The position numbers and the translations under genes were made by a program. Source: Rhizobium sp. WYCCWR10014 (GTDB lineage: Bacteria > Pseudomonadota > Alphaproteobacteria > Rhizobiales > Rhizobiaceae). From it: a DNA stretch of 64,000 bases. The DNA lies in contig NZ_LXFU01000039.1 of NCBI RefSeq assembly GCF_001657485.1, positions 46,864 to 110,863 on the forward strand, given 5' to 3'. Below, piece by piece: positions 37,206 through 45,626 of the stretch (its first letter is position 1; the number at the start of each line of letters is the position of its first letter). Below the pieces are notes generated by a model. The model was not told where the DNA came from and searched no databases. It saw only the letters and a program-made list of their open reading frames with translations.

Positions 37206-38556
37206 TGAAGCCTCCGTCCGTCCGCTGTGCCGTCTGATTGTGGCGCTCGCGCGCCTCGCCGCCCTGCCCCTGCTGAGGAAGCGACTGCTGCTGGGAGGCC
37301 TGGCCCTGATTGCCGGCGTCGGGACGCTCGACCGGCGCCATGCTGATGGTGACGTTTTCGACCGCGTAACCCTGGCTGCGCAGAGCTTCGAGAATCTTGC
37401 CGTGATCTTCCTTCATTTGACGATAGGCCGCTCCGGTATCGACCTTGAGGTCGATGTTCAGGGCGTCGCCGGACAGGCGCATGGTCGCCGTCACCAGGCC
37501 GAGATCGAGCGGATTCATCTGGATCTTCAACGTATTGACCACCTTGCCGGTGCTCGTCCATTCCGCCGCGTTGGAGAGCGCCGAGCTCGGCTCCATGGCG
37601 CGCGCCCATTCAGAATCGCCGGAGAGAGCGGCGGTGACAGCGGCGGAATTCGAATTCTGCATCAGGCCGATATAGCGGCGCGATTCGAGCACCGAAACGT
37701 TTTCGACATCGGCCTTCTTCGAACCATCTTTCGGCCCGGCCTGATCCGTACCGATGTGGACATCCATCGACACGCCGCGGCCATCGGCGCGGCTGACCCT
37801 GAATGTCTTGCCATCGGCAGCTTCGGCAGTCTCCGATCCGGGGACCTTGATATCATCCGCCTTGCCGTTGCCGCTGACGGCGGCAAGAGCGTCGGACGCA
37901 TGACCGCCCGCCTTGGCTTCGATACCATCGAGCTTCTTGTCAGCCGCTCCAGCCTCATCGGCCTTGGCGGCGAGATGATGCGCGGCGGCCGCCTGCAAAG
38001 TCACGGTCCCGTCAGCAGGCTCCTGCTTCAGCAGACCAAGAACATCGGAAATGCCGCCGTCATCATCGTCGCTGGCCTTGTCCGCATCGGTTTCCAGCGC
38101 GTCGGCCTTGGCGTGCTTGCCGCCTTTGGCTGCCTGAACGACTTCGTCGGTCGAGCGGTCCTTCGGGTCGAGCTTGTCGAAAGCGAGATCCGCCGGCATT
38201 TTGACCTCGGCCTTTGCGGGTTTTGCCGCAACCTTTTCGACACTGGCAATCGTTTCCGGCTGCACCTCCGCCTGTGCCTTCAGCCCGGCGTCGCCGAGGT
38301 CGATCAACGGCTTTGCGCCGCTGCGGCCGCGGATCGTCCGCGCCACTTTTTCCGCAGCGCCATCGGCAGCCAGTCCCTGATCCGGCTGCGCATCATCGGG
38401 CTCGTCATTGACGGCATCGCTGCCTGCCTTGGCGAGCGCGTCGAAGAAGCCGTTTTTCTGGCCGTCAGCATCACCTTTTCCGGCCAGTCGCGCGGATTTC
38501 GCAACCGCAGCCGTCTCCGTACCGGAGGCTCCGCCCGAGACGCTTATATCCATCAT
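37132..38556 (-). CDS. fliK: Hook-length control protein FliK
   Basis: FliK measures hook length and switches export to filament proteins; in S. meliloti this gene was first called motD. The 474-residue protein has a low-complexity, Ala/Asp/Lys-rich N-terminal two-thirds (the ruler), and a conserved C-terminal switch domain: LKIQMNPLDLGLVTATMRLS, then DLKVDTGAAYRQMKEDHGKI and LRSQGYAVENVTISMAP. A Gln/Gly/Arg-rich tail follows, partly sharing DNA with the transglycosylase gene. Its ATG overlaps the motC stop by 4 nt. Confidence 0.92.
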   Translation of the reverse strand: MMDISVSGGASGTETAAVAKSARLAGKGDADGQKNGFFDALAKAGSDAVNDEPDDAQPDQGLAADGAAEKVARTIRGRSGAKPLIDLGDAGLKAQAEVQPETIASVEKVAAKPAKAEVKMPADLAFDKLDPKDRSTDEVVQAAKGGKHAKADALETDADKASDDDDGGISDVLGLLKQEPADGTVTLQAAAAHHLAAKADEAGAADKKLDGIEAKAGGHASDALAAVSGNGKADDIKVPGSETAEAADGKTFRVSRADGRGVSMDVHIGTDQAGPKDGSKKADVENVSVLESRRYIGLMQNSNSAAVTAALSGDSEWARAMEPSSALSNAAEWTSTGKVVNTLKIQMNPLDLGLVTATMRLSGDALNIDLKVDTGAAYRQMKEDHGKILEALRSQGYAVENVTISMAPVERPDAGNQGQASQQQSLPQQGQGGEARERHNQTAQRTDGGFNGAGDTSIEDARSGGSSGTGGVYL

Positions 38557-39848
38557 TGTTCGTTGCCTTCTTGCGCCAGAAGACCGTCGATCTCGTCGAG
38601 CTTGGATCGATTGGTCGTCACAAATGCGTTGAATGAGGGGTCGGTATCCTGGCTTTGGCCAGTCGATGCCACACCTCCCGGAATAGGCTCGGGAAGCGCG
38701 CCTGGCGCTCCCGGTTGCGGGGCTATAGCCGCAGCCTTTTCAGAAGTGATTTCTTGATGATCAGTGTTAGGATTGGAGGCTTGCGTCAAGCTTGCCGGGT
38801 CGGGAGCGCGCAGGATCTGCTCGGCAACGGATCGCGCCGCCTCCTGCAGCGCCTGATCCCGCGGCGACAGCGCGTTGCCGTCGATGCCGCTGACATTCTT
38901 TGCTGCCTGATCGATATCCTCCGTGGGAAGGCCGGCCATGCCGCCATAGAAATCCGCGAGCGGACCGAAAGCATTGTCGGTGCCGCCGCCAAGCGACTGC
39001 ACGCGTCCGACCGCCATGCGCGCCAGCTCCGGCTTGCCTGATATAGCGGCAGCGCGGGCGATACGCAGATAGACCTCGCGCTGGCGCGGTGCGTCCATGA
39101 AGGACAGGATGTCGATGACGTCCTGCGGTTTCACGTCGTGATCGTGGCCGACGACGAGGGTGACGAAAAGATCGGCGAACTGGCTGGCATAGGGCGAATG
39201 CAGGAAGCGTCTGACATAGCGCTGCGAATAGGCCATTCCCCTGTCGAGCATCCCCTTGTCGACGCAAATGGCGACGGAGCGGCGCAACGCCGCCTCCTCG
39301 ACGATCGTACCGGGTGCTGCAAGGCGCGCCTGGTCGTAGAGATCCAGCGCGTCTGTCGGTTTCGTCGCGATCAGCACGTTGCCGCCGATCAGCGCAAGGT
39401 AGGGGCCGATCTTCTTGTCGCGATATTCCCTGGCCGTCTCCTCCAGCGTCTTGGCGACGAGGAGCCCCTTGCCGCTCAGATATTTGCGCAGCACGTCGGT
39501 GACGCGATTGTCGAAATAGCCGTTGACGTCGTGGGCGATCAGATATTCGAGCGTCTGGGGATTGCCGCCGCTCATCGTATAGATCAGCGCCGCGTCGACA
39601 TTGCGGTCATCCTCGAAGGTCGACGGTTCGACGGTGCGCAGCCGCGTGTCGATCGTGCCCAGCATGAAGCGCTGCATCTCACCGGCTGAATGATCACCGG
39701 TAACGACGGAATCCTGCACGAATTGCAGCGACCGCAGCATTTTGTAGGGCGCGAGATCGTCCGGATCCTGCGCATTGGCTGCGGCCGGCGAAAGCATCGC
39801 CAGGCCGAGAGCCACAAATCCGACGTAACGATGCTGCCGACGCGCCAT
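38553..39848 (-). CDS. motC: Periplasmic motility protein MotC
   Basis: MotC is a rhizobial motor protein that binds the periplasmic part of MotB and is needed for rotation. The 431-residue protein has a signal peptide (RYVGFVALGLAMLSPAAANA, cut before QDPDD) and a long helical periplasmic body (YIMSG-like frames are absent; see TLEYLIAHDVNGYFDNRVTD and RVQSLGGGTDNAFGPLADFY). It has a Pro/Gln-rich tail. It starts 4 nt after motB and overlaps fliK by 4 nt. MotE (51007-51549) is its known chaperone. Confidence 0.92.
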   Translation of the reverse strand: MARRQHRYVGFVALGLAMLSPAAANAQDPDDLAPYKMLRSLQFVQDSVVTGDHSAGEMQRFMLGTIDTRLRTVEPSTFEDDRNVDAALIYTMSGGNPQTLEYLIAHDVNGYFDNRVTDVLRKYLSGKGLLVAKTLEETAREYRDKKIGPYLALIGGNVLIATKPTDALDLYDQARLAAPGTIVEEAALRRSVAICVDKGMLDRGMAYSQRYVRRFLHSPYASQFADLFVTLVVGHDHDVKPQDVIDILSFMDAPRQREVYLRIARAAAISGKPELARMAVGRVQSLGGGTDNAFGPLADFYGGMAGLPTEDIDQAAKNVSGIDGNALSPRDQALQEAARSVAEQILRAPDPASLTQASNPNTDHQEITSEKAAAIAPQPGAPGALPEPIPGGVASTGQSQDTDPSFNAFVTTNRSKLDEIDGLLAQEGNEQ

Positions 39849-39852
39849 CCGA

Positions 39853-41184
39853 CTATCCTTGATCCGCCTGCACCAGAATCTCGATCCGGCGGTTGGTCGC
39901 GTTGAATGGGTCAGACGGCAGCTTCAGCCGACGGTCGGCGAAGCCGGAGACCTGGGAGATACGCTTCTCGTCGAGCCCGCCACGCACAAGCATGTAGTAG
40001 GCGCTCTGGGCGCGGTCCATCGAGAGCCGCCAGTTCTCGTTCTGCGTGCCCTTATACTGGCGACCGTCCGTGTGGCCGCGGATGGCAACCGCACCACCCC
40101 TCTCCTTCAGGATCGCGCCGATCTTTTCCATGGCGAGCACCATTTCCTGGCGCGGAACGGCAGAACCGATGTTGAACATCGAATCGTCGGTCTGGTCTGA
40201 GATGCTGACCAACAATCCGCCTTCGGACGCCGTCACGGTCAGGCCTTCGGCGAGCTTGCCGGCAACGCCGCCGATCTGCTGGGCGATCTGCGCCTGCAGC
40301 TGCTCGGCTTCCTTCTGCTGCTTCTGCTCGGTCTCGGCGGCACTCTTGTCCGCATCCTTCTGATGATCGGCGTCCTTCTGAGCTTCGGCCTTCTTGTCTT
40401 CGGGCGACTTCCCCCCTGACGTCTTGCCGTCCTTGGCCTCGACCGCGCCTTTGGTTTCCTTGGTTTCTTTGGTCTCCAGGGCGGCCTTCTGATCGGTGGT
40501 CAGCGGCATCGGCTTGGCGTCCTCAAGCTTGGCGATCTCGGTCGTCTCGCTCTCGACCACCTGCTCGTCGCTCTTGCCGGGCGGCAGCGGCTTGCCGGCC
40601 GTCGTGACCTCGACCTGCTTCGTCCAGAAATCCGGATCGAAGGGATCACGATAGGCCTCGCCGCCATCTGCGCCGGTGGCTGGGCCGGAATCGGCGGCAC
40701 CGCCATCACCCTTGGCGCTGACATTGGCCTGCTGGCCGACTTCCTGCGCGATCTCGGCGAGAACCGAATAAGGGTTTTCGAAGAAATCGGCCTCGGAATA
40801 ATTGGTTTGGTCGCCGGAGGTCGATGTCTGGTCGTCACCATCCGCTGCGGCCTTGCCGTCGTTCGGATCTTCTTCCTTCTGTTTCGACTTCTCCTGCTTC
40901 TCCTCGCCCTCGGCGTTGTCGACGGGCTTCTTCAGGCCCTTCTCGGTTGGCTTTTCGTCGGAGAGCTTGATCGGATTGAAATAGGTCGCGACCGAGGCCT
41001 TGGTCTCCTCGTTGGCGGCATTGACCAGCCACATAACCAGGAAGAACGCCATCATCGCCGTCATGAAGTCGGCATAGGCAATTTTCCACGCACCGCCATG
41101 GGCGCCATCGTGATCACCGCCGCCATGTCTCTTGACGATGATGATCTCGTTCTTGCCGTGGTGGTGGTTTTCGCCTTCGCTCAT
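39853..41184 (-). CDS. motB: Flagellar stator protein MotB
   Basis: MotB is the wall-anchored stator half of the proton-driven motor. The 443-residue protein has a short N-terminal tail rich in His and Lys and one membrane helix with the proton-binding Asp (YADFMTAMMAFFLVMWLV). A very long charged linker of Lys/Glu/Asp/Gln follows (about residues 70-300). It ends in an OmpA-like peptidoglycan-binding domain (GGAVAIRGHTDGRQYKG; LSMDRAQSAYYMLVRGGLDE; NRRIEILV). It is ~130 residues longer than enteric MotB, the extra lying in the linker that contacts MotC in rhizobia. Its partner motA is 17 kb away. Confidence 0.96.
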   Translation of the reverse strand: MSEGENHHHGKNEIIIVKRHGGGDHDGAHGGAWKIAYADFMTAMMAFFLVMWLVNAANEETKASVATYFNPIKLSDEKPTEKGLKKPVDNAEGEEKQEKSKQKEEDPNDGKAAADGDDQTSTSGDQTNYSEADFFENPYSVLAEIAQEVGQQANVSAKGDGGAADSGPATGADGGEAYRDPFDPDFWTKQVEVTTAGKPLPPGKSDEQVVESETTEIAKLEDAKPMPLTTDQKAALETKETKETKGAVEAKDGKTSGGKSPEDKKAEAQKDADHQKDADKSAAETEQKQQKEAEQLQAQIAQQIGGVAGKLAEGLTVTASEGGLLVSISDQTDDSMFNIGSAVPRQEMVLAMEKIGAILKERGGAVAIRGHTDGRQYKGTQNENWRLSMDRAQSAYYMLVRGGLDEKRISQVSGFADRRLKLPSDPFNATNRRIEILVQADQG

Positions 41185-41810
41185 TCCAGAACTTTCTTCA
41201 AGCTGGCCGCCCAGGCGGACATACGGGTGACGATGACGGAATCACCGATTTCGACGGCAAGATCGATATCGTCGGTCTCAACGTGGCGAACCGCGCCTGC
41301 ATGTTCGCCGAGCTCGGCCTTCAATATGTCGAAGAGCCGGGTCGGGCCCCTGACGACGATCGCTCCGGCCGCGCCTTCGAGGATCGCATCACGCAGCAGG
41401 GCGGCGAGGCTTTCGGCAGCCTTGGCCGCAAGCGCTTCCGTCATCACAGGCGCGATGGCCTCAGCGGCGCCGGCGCTGACCAGCTGAGCGACCTCTTCGG
41501 CGATGTCGCGGATGCGGGACGCAATGACCGCCGCCGCCTCGACCTCGTAACGAAGCTTCAGTTCCTCGAGTTCTCGCGCATGGACCTCCGCCAGCGTCCG
41601 CGCCTCGCGTTCGTATTTTTCGGTCAATTCCACGGTCGCTGCGGCATGACCTTCCACATAGGCTTCGCGGCGCTCCGCCTCGACGTCGATCGCCGGTTCG
41701 CTCGGCATTTCGAGGAAATCGTCACCGCCGAAATCGTTCATGTCGAGGATCGGCGCTGACGATTCCGGTTCACCGAAATCCTTCAAATACCGGGAAAGCG
41801 TAATGCTCAT
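41181..41810 (-). CDS. FliH-like protein upstream of motB
   Basis: The 209-residue soluble protein starts at the ATG at 41810 (MSITLSRYLKDF); upstream codons to 41900 are not protein-like. A short acidic N-terminus is followed by a long charged helix (EKYEREARTLAEVHARELEE onward, about residues 60-120). The C-terminal domain (AIVVRGPTRLFDILKAELGE, then DIDLAVEIGDSVIVTRMSAW) has the layout of FliH/YscL: coiled coil, then a domain with a D-x-x-I...GD...TR-x-x-AW pattern. FliH regulates the FliI ATPase, and no fliH is seen beside fliI/fliG here. It overlaps motB by 4 nt. The FliH call is inference. Confidence 0.65.
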   Translation of the reverse strand: MSITLSRYLKDFGEPESSAPILDMNDFGGDDFLEMPSEPAIDVEAERREAYVEGHAAATVELTEKYEREARTLAEVHARELEELKLRYEVEAAAVIASRIRDIAEEVAQLVSAGAAEAIAPVMTEALAAKAAESLAALLRDAILEGAAGAIVVRGPTRLFDILKAELGEHAGAVRHVETDDIDLAVEIGDSVIVTRMSAWAASLKKVLE

Positions 41811-42013
41811 AAAAAACCATCCAGCATTCGGGAGGCATGCAGCATGCCCGCCCCCGCTCAAAGTGACCTTGCGCGCCGGCATCCCCTTCGGAACGGACAA
41901 GGGCCTGACCTTGCGCCGGCACGGATTCGGACGATGCCTTCATGCCGGAAACTAGGCAGTCAAACTTGCGCGAGGATGAATGGCGCCGCCGCCACCCGTG
42001 ATCGCGCCCGCCC

Positions 42014-42976
42014 CTATTCCAGCAGGATCAGGATCTTGCTTGCGGCCGTGTTGAGGATCGAGATCGCTTCGACCGCCATCTGCTTCTGGGTCTCGATCGC
42101 CTTCTGCCGGATCGAAGCCTCGTCCATGTCGGTGTCGACGAGCGCGCCGACGCTCTTATCGATCGAATCGGCCAGATCGGCGGTATAGTCGATCTGATCG
42201 TCGATGCGCGTCTTCATCACGCCGATGGACGCGGCCGTCGTCGTCAGCGAGGAGAGAAGCGCGTCGGTGACGTCAAGCATGTCGGTGAGTTGCTCACCGG
42301 TCGTGTTGTTGTCGATCGCAATTTCCGTACCCGTCGCCGGCGTGGTCGAGTTGGCGTTCAAAAGGTAGTAGTTGCGCGACGTCGCACCACTGTTGTTGAT
42401 CGCGTTGGCATCGACCGACTTGGTCAACAGGCCGCCACTCGCATTGTTCTTGTCGATGAGAATGGTCTGCGAGGATGGGAAATCGATGGTCTGGGCCTGA
42501 TATTCGCCGGTCGGAGCGCGCACGAAACCCGAAATGACCTGCCATGTCGGCGGCGCAGCGGTGTCGCCGTTCAACAGCCAGTTTTCACCCGCAAACGACG
42601 TCGATTCAACGATCGTCTGCAACTGCTCTTTGTATTCTTTGATCTCGGCGTTGATCTTGTCCTTGTCGGCGCCGGGCTCTCTTGCCGAAACCAGCTTGGC
42701 GCGAATATCGCCTAGGAGATCGATCGCCGAGTTCATCGCCGTATAGGTCGCATCCACCTTGGCAGCGCCGAGACCGAGCGCATCGCCGATCGTTCCGAGA
42801 TTGGTGCTGTCCGAGCGCATGACGGTCGCGACCGACCAATAGGACGCATCGTCGGCGGCAGTCTCGATACGATATCCCGAGGACACTTGCTGTTGGGTCT
42901 GGTTGGCTTCTTTGTTGATGCTGCGCAGCACTGCAAGCGCATTCACCGCGGACGCGCTGGTAATCTTAACGGTCAT
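42014..42976 (-). CDS. flaD: Divergent flagellin, FlaD type
   Basis: The 320-residue flagellin has N-terminal domain ASAVNALAVLRSINKEANQT, VSSGYRIETAADDASYWSVA and the C-terminal helix IRQKAIETQKQMAVEAISIL. It is clearly related to FlaA-C but distant. Several charged changes are present, and the last residues are LNTAASKILILLE, where the others end NILTLFR or similar. The frame is open to 43081, but ATG at 42976 matches the starts of the other flagellins. It is the last of four tandem flagellins; the order suggests flaD. Confidence 0.85.
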   Translation of the reverse strand: MTVKITSASAVNALAVLRSINKEANQTQQQVSSGYRIETAADDASYWSVATVMRSDSTNLGTIGDALGLGAAKVDATYTAMNSAIDLLGDIRAKLVSAREPGADKDKINAEIKEYKEQLQTIVESTSFAGENWLLNGDTAAPPTWQVISGFVRAPTGEYQAQTIDFPSSQTILIDKNNASGGLLTKSVDANAINNSGATSRNYYLLNANSTTPATGTEIAIDNNTTGEQLTDMLDVTDALLSSLTTTAASIGVMKTRIDDQIDYTADLADSIDKSVGALVDTDMDEASIRQKAIETQKQMAVEAISILNTAASKILILLE

Positions 42977-43000
42977 CGACAGGGTCTCGGAATAAGGTGA

Positions 43001-43044
43001 AAGGGCAGGCCGGATTGCCGGCGGCGACTGAGGTGGCATCATGC
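43001..43044 (-). promoter_or_regulatory. Candidate shared flagellin leader boxes, flaD
   Basis: Plus-strand AAGGGCAGGCCGGATT (43001-43016) and TCATGC (43039-43044) are separated as in the other three flagellin leaders. The first box is the poorest match of the four. A small hairpin CCGGCAG/CTGCCGG follows at 43047-43065. Confidence 0.4.
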
Positions 43045-43190
43045 CTCCGGCAGGGTTTCTGCCGGTGTGTCGCAAAAGCAAATCAACTCAAGGCGAAGGT
43101 AACTCGATATCAACCTGTTGGGCAAGAGCGCAGCACTGAGCGTGGCGTGCCGATCGCCAAGTCGATCAAGCCGTTGATATAAAAGAAAGA

Positions 43191-43212
43191 ACCGCGCCGT
43201 TTCGGGCGCGGT
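43191..43212 (-). terminator. Rho-independent terminator of flaC
   Basis: ACCGCGCC / GGCGCGGT with a 6-nt loop lies 65 nt past the flaC stop, followed on the minus strand by TCTTTCTTTTAT. Confidence 0.85.
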
Positions 43213-43276
43213 CCGGGGGACTTTACGCTTGCGGCCAGATGACGGCGCAAGATTGGGTCCAGCTTCAGCCTCTGAT

Positions 43277-44188
43277 TTAGCTGCGGAACAGCGTGAGGAT
43301 GTTCTGAGCGCTGGAGTTGGCGATCGACAGCGACTGGATGGCCAGCTGCTGCTGCGTTTGCAGCGCCGTCAGCTTGCTCGATTCCTCTTCCATGTCGGCA
43401 TCGACGAGGCGGCCGACGCCCGATTCGATCGAGTCGCTGAGCGCGCCGACGAAGTTTTCCTGCAGCTCGATACGCGTGGAAATCGAGCCGAGCTGCGATG
43501 CAGCCTTGGTCATCGCCTCCAGTCCGGCCTCGATCGACGTCAGGGCCATGGAGATCTCAGCCGAGCCGAAAGTGCTGATGTCCATCGAGTAGATCGAGCC
43601 GATCGTACCGTATGATGTGCCGATGATGCCGGAACTCGTTTCGATCACGCCGGCCGAGGTCATGCCGAAGAGGACGTTGCCCGTGGAGCTCGAGTTCAGG
43701 ATATAGTCCGTCGTCTTGACGGAGACATTGCCGTTGCCATCACGCACGAAGGTGGAGACGACGCTCTTGGTGCCATCGGCGCCGGCAACCCAGTTTTCAC
43801 CGGAGAAGGAAGCCGATTGCGCGATGCTCAGGAGCTGCTGCTGCAGCTGGCTGATTTCTTCCTGGACCTTGGTCTTGTCGACGCCCTTTTCGGTCGCGGC
43901 GACAATCTTCGCCTTGATTTCGCTGATGACATCGATGGCGCTGTCCATGGCAGAGTAAGCGGTGTCGACCTTGGCGGCGCCGAGACCGAGAGCGTCTGAA
44001 ACAGCCCCGAGGGCCTTGTTGTCCGAACGCATGGTCGTTGCGATCGACCAGTAGGCGGCGTTATCGGCTGCCTTTTCGACGCGGTAACCCGACGATACGT
44101 GGTTCTGCGTCGTCTCAAGGCTGTCGTTGATTCCGCGGAGTGTCTGAAGAGCGGCCATCGCCGCGACGTTCGTCAAAATGCTGGTCAT
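43277..44188 (-). CDS. flaC: Flagellin FlaC
   Basis: The 303-residue flagellin has conserved ends: MTSILTNVAAMAALQTLRGI, VSSGYRVEKAADNAAYWSIA, and C-terminal ALQTQQQLAIQSLSIANSSA. The start at ATG 44188 aligns with FlaA and FlaB. The variable middle (about residues 150-220) differs most from its neighbours. It has its own leader boxes and its own terminator, so it is transcribed singly. The filament is likely assembled from several flagellins, as known in rhizobia. Confidence 0.93.
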   Translation of the reverse strand: MTSILTNVAAMAALQTLRGINDSLETTQNHVSSGYRVEKAADNAAYWSIATTMRSDNKALGAVSDALGLGAAKVDTAYSAMDSAIDVISEIKAKIVAATEKGVDKTKVQEEISQLQQQLLSIAQSASFSGENWVAGADGTKSVVSTFVRDGNGNVSVKTTDYILNSSSTGNVLFGMTSAGVIETSSGIIGTSYGTIGSIYSMDISTFGSAEISMALTSIEAGLEAMTKAASQLGSISTRIELQENFVGALSDSIESGVGRLVDADMEEESSKLTALQTQQQLAIQSLSIANSSAQNILTLFRS

Positions 44189-44220
44189 GAAATGATTGCC
44201 CCTTGTCGGCATGTGGAAAA

Positions 44221-44266
44221 AAGGGACATTCCGGAAAGCCACCGGGAACGGGAAGCAGCCTCATGC
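44221..44266 (-). promoter_or_regulatory. Shared flagellin leader boxes, flaC
   Basis: AAGGGACATTCCGGA (44221-44235, plus-strand reading) and TCATGC (44261-44266) match the elements upstream of flaB and flaA at the same distance from the start codon. Box 1 probably lies in the mRNA leader. Confidence 0.55.
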
Positions 44267-44268
44267 CT

Positions 44269-44347
44269 GTTAACCGGTTCTTAAATTTGGTTAACTCTCC
44301 GTCTCGTTAACCGCAGAAGACAGCATTATGGTTAATCAACTGTTAAC
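44269..44347 (-). promoter_or_regulatory. GTTAAC-rich segment upstream of flaC
   Basis: Five GTTAAC/GTTAAT words begin at 44269, 44290, 44306, 44331 and 44342. GTTAAC is its own reverse complement. Similar words lie upstream of flaB (45427, 45446) and rem, suggesting binding sites of a common regulator, possibly Rem. Confidence 0.4.
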
Positions 44348-44360
44348 GGAAATTAAAAAA

Positions 44361-44383
44361 GCCGCGCTCCATTGAAGCGCGGC
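44361..44383 (-). terminator. Rho-independent terminator of flaB
   Basis: GCCGCGCT / AGCGCGGC with a 7-nt loop lies 53 nt past the flaB stop, followed on the minus strand by TTTTTTAATTTCC. Confidence 0.9.
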
Positions 44384-44435
44384 TCGATTCCTGGATGCCC
44401 GCCGGAGTCCGGCGGGCCGATATTTCTGCGGGCTA

Positions 44436-45344
44436 TTAGCCGCGGAACAGCGTGAGGATGGTCTGCGAAGAGGAGTTCGCGATCGACAGCGACTGGACTG
44501 CCAGCTGCTGCTGGGTCTGCAGGGCGCTGAGCTTGGAAGATTCTTCTTCCATGTTGGCATCGACGAGACGGCCGACACCGGAGTCGATCGAGTCGCTGAG
44601 AGCGGACACGAAGTTTTCCTGCAGCTCGATGCGCTTGGAGATCGAGCCGAGCTGAGCGCCGGCGCTGGTCATGGCCTTCAGAGCCGCTTCAACGTTGGTC
44701 AGAGCCGACTGGATTTCGCCGAGGGTGAAGTTGGTGATGTCCATTGCGTAGACAGAACCGGTCGCACCATTCGAAGTACCGAGGATACCCGTGGAGGTTT
44801 CGACCGCGCCGGCGCTCATGCCGAACAGAACGTTGCCCGTGGAGCTGTCGTCGAGAATATAGTCGGTCATCACGACCGAAACGGCGTTGGAGCCGTCGCG
44901 GACGAACGACGAAACGACATTCTTGGTGCCGTCAGCGCCGGCAACCCAGTTTTCACCGGAGAAGGAAGCCGACTGCGCGATGCTCATCAGCTGCTGCTGC
45001 AGCTGGCTGATTTCTTCCTGGACCTTGGCCTTGTCGACGCCGCTTTCAGTGGCGGCAACCAGCTTGGCCTTGATGTCGCCGACGACGTCGATGGCGCTGT
45101 CCATGGCGGAGTAAGCGGTGTCGACCTTGGCAGCGCCGAGGCCGAGAGCGTCGGAGACGGCCGAGAGAGCCTTGTTATCAGAACGCATGGTCGTTGCGAT
45201 CGACCAGTAAGCAGCGTTGTCGGAAGCCTTGCCGACGCGATAGCCGGACGAAACGTGAGCCTGGGTTTCCTGGAGACCCTGGTTGATGCCACGGAGAGTC
45301 TGGAGAGCTGCCATTGCAGCGTTATTGGTGTTGATGCTCGTCAT
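44436..45344 (-). CDS. flaB: Flagellin FlaB
   Basis: The 302-residue flagellin starts MTSINTNNAAMAALQTLRGI, has VSSGYRVGKASDNAAYWSIA, a variable centre with VVSSFVRDGSNAVSVVMTDY, and ends ALQTQQQLAVQSLSIANSSS. It is very close to FlaA over the first ~150 and last ~100 residues. It has its own terminator and an AT-rich upstream region (45480-45570) beyond its leader boxes. Confidence 0.93.
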   Translation of the reverse strand: MTSINTNNAAMAALQTLRGINQGLQETQAHVSSGYRVGKASDNAAYWSIATTMRSDNKALSAVSDALGLGAAKVDTAYSAMDSAIDVVGDIKAKLVAATESGVDKAKVQEEISQLQQQLMSIAQSASFSGENWVAGADGTKNVVSSFVRDGSNAVSVVMTDYILDDSSTGNVLFGMSAGAVETSTGILGTSNGATGSVYAMDITNFTLGEIQSALTNVEAALKAMTSAGAQLGSISKRIELQENFVSALSDSIDSGVGRLVDANMEEESSKLSALQTQQQLAVQSLSIANSSSQTILTLFRG

Positions 45345-45378
45345 AGTTTGCTTGCCCCTTGTTGGCAGATTTTAAGAA

Positions 45379-45424
45379 GGGACATTCCGGATTTTCGGCC
45401 GGCCCACAGCGATCAGCATCATGC
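45379..45424 (-). promoter_or_regulatory. Shared flagellin leader boxes, flaB
   Basis: GGGACATTCCGGA (45379-45391, plus-strand reading) and TCATGC (45419-45424), 27 nt apart. The same pair occurs upstream of flaC and flaA. GTTAAC words follow at 45427 and 45446. Confidence 0.55.
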
Positions 45425-45570
45425 CTGTTAACCATCTCTGTTAGGGTTAACTCGCCGTTTCGATGGGCCTAGAAAACACCAAGATGGTTAAGGAAAGCTA
45501 AAACGATATTGGAAATTACCTAAAAATATCTGAGGCTTAGAAGAATTTTCATTAACCTTATATTAAAACA

Positions 45571-45601
45571 TTTCGCGGCCGGGGATGACCCGGCCGCGAA
45601 A
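45571..45601 (-). terminator. Rho-independent terminator of flaA
   Basis: The 13-bp stem TTTCGCGGCCGGG / CCCGGCCGCGAAA with a GATGA loop lies 26 nt past the flaA stop, with TGTTTTAATA behind it on the minus strand. Confidence 0.88.
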
Positions 45602-45626
45602 CTTGGAAGCCTTGTGCCAACCGGTC

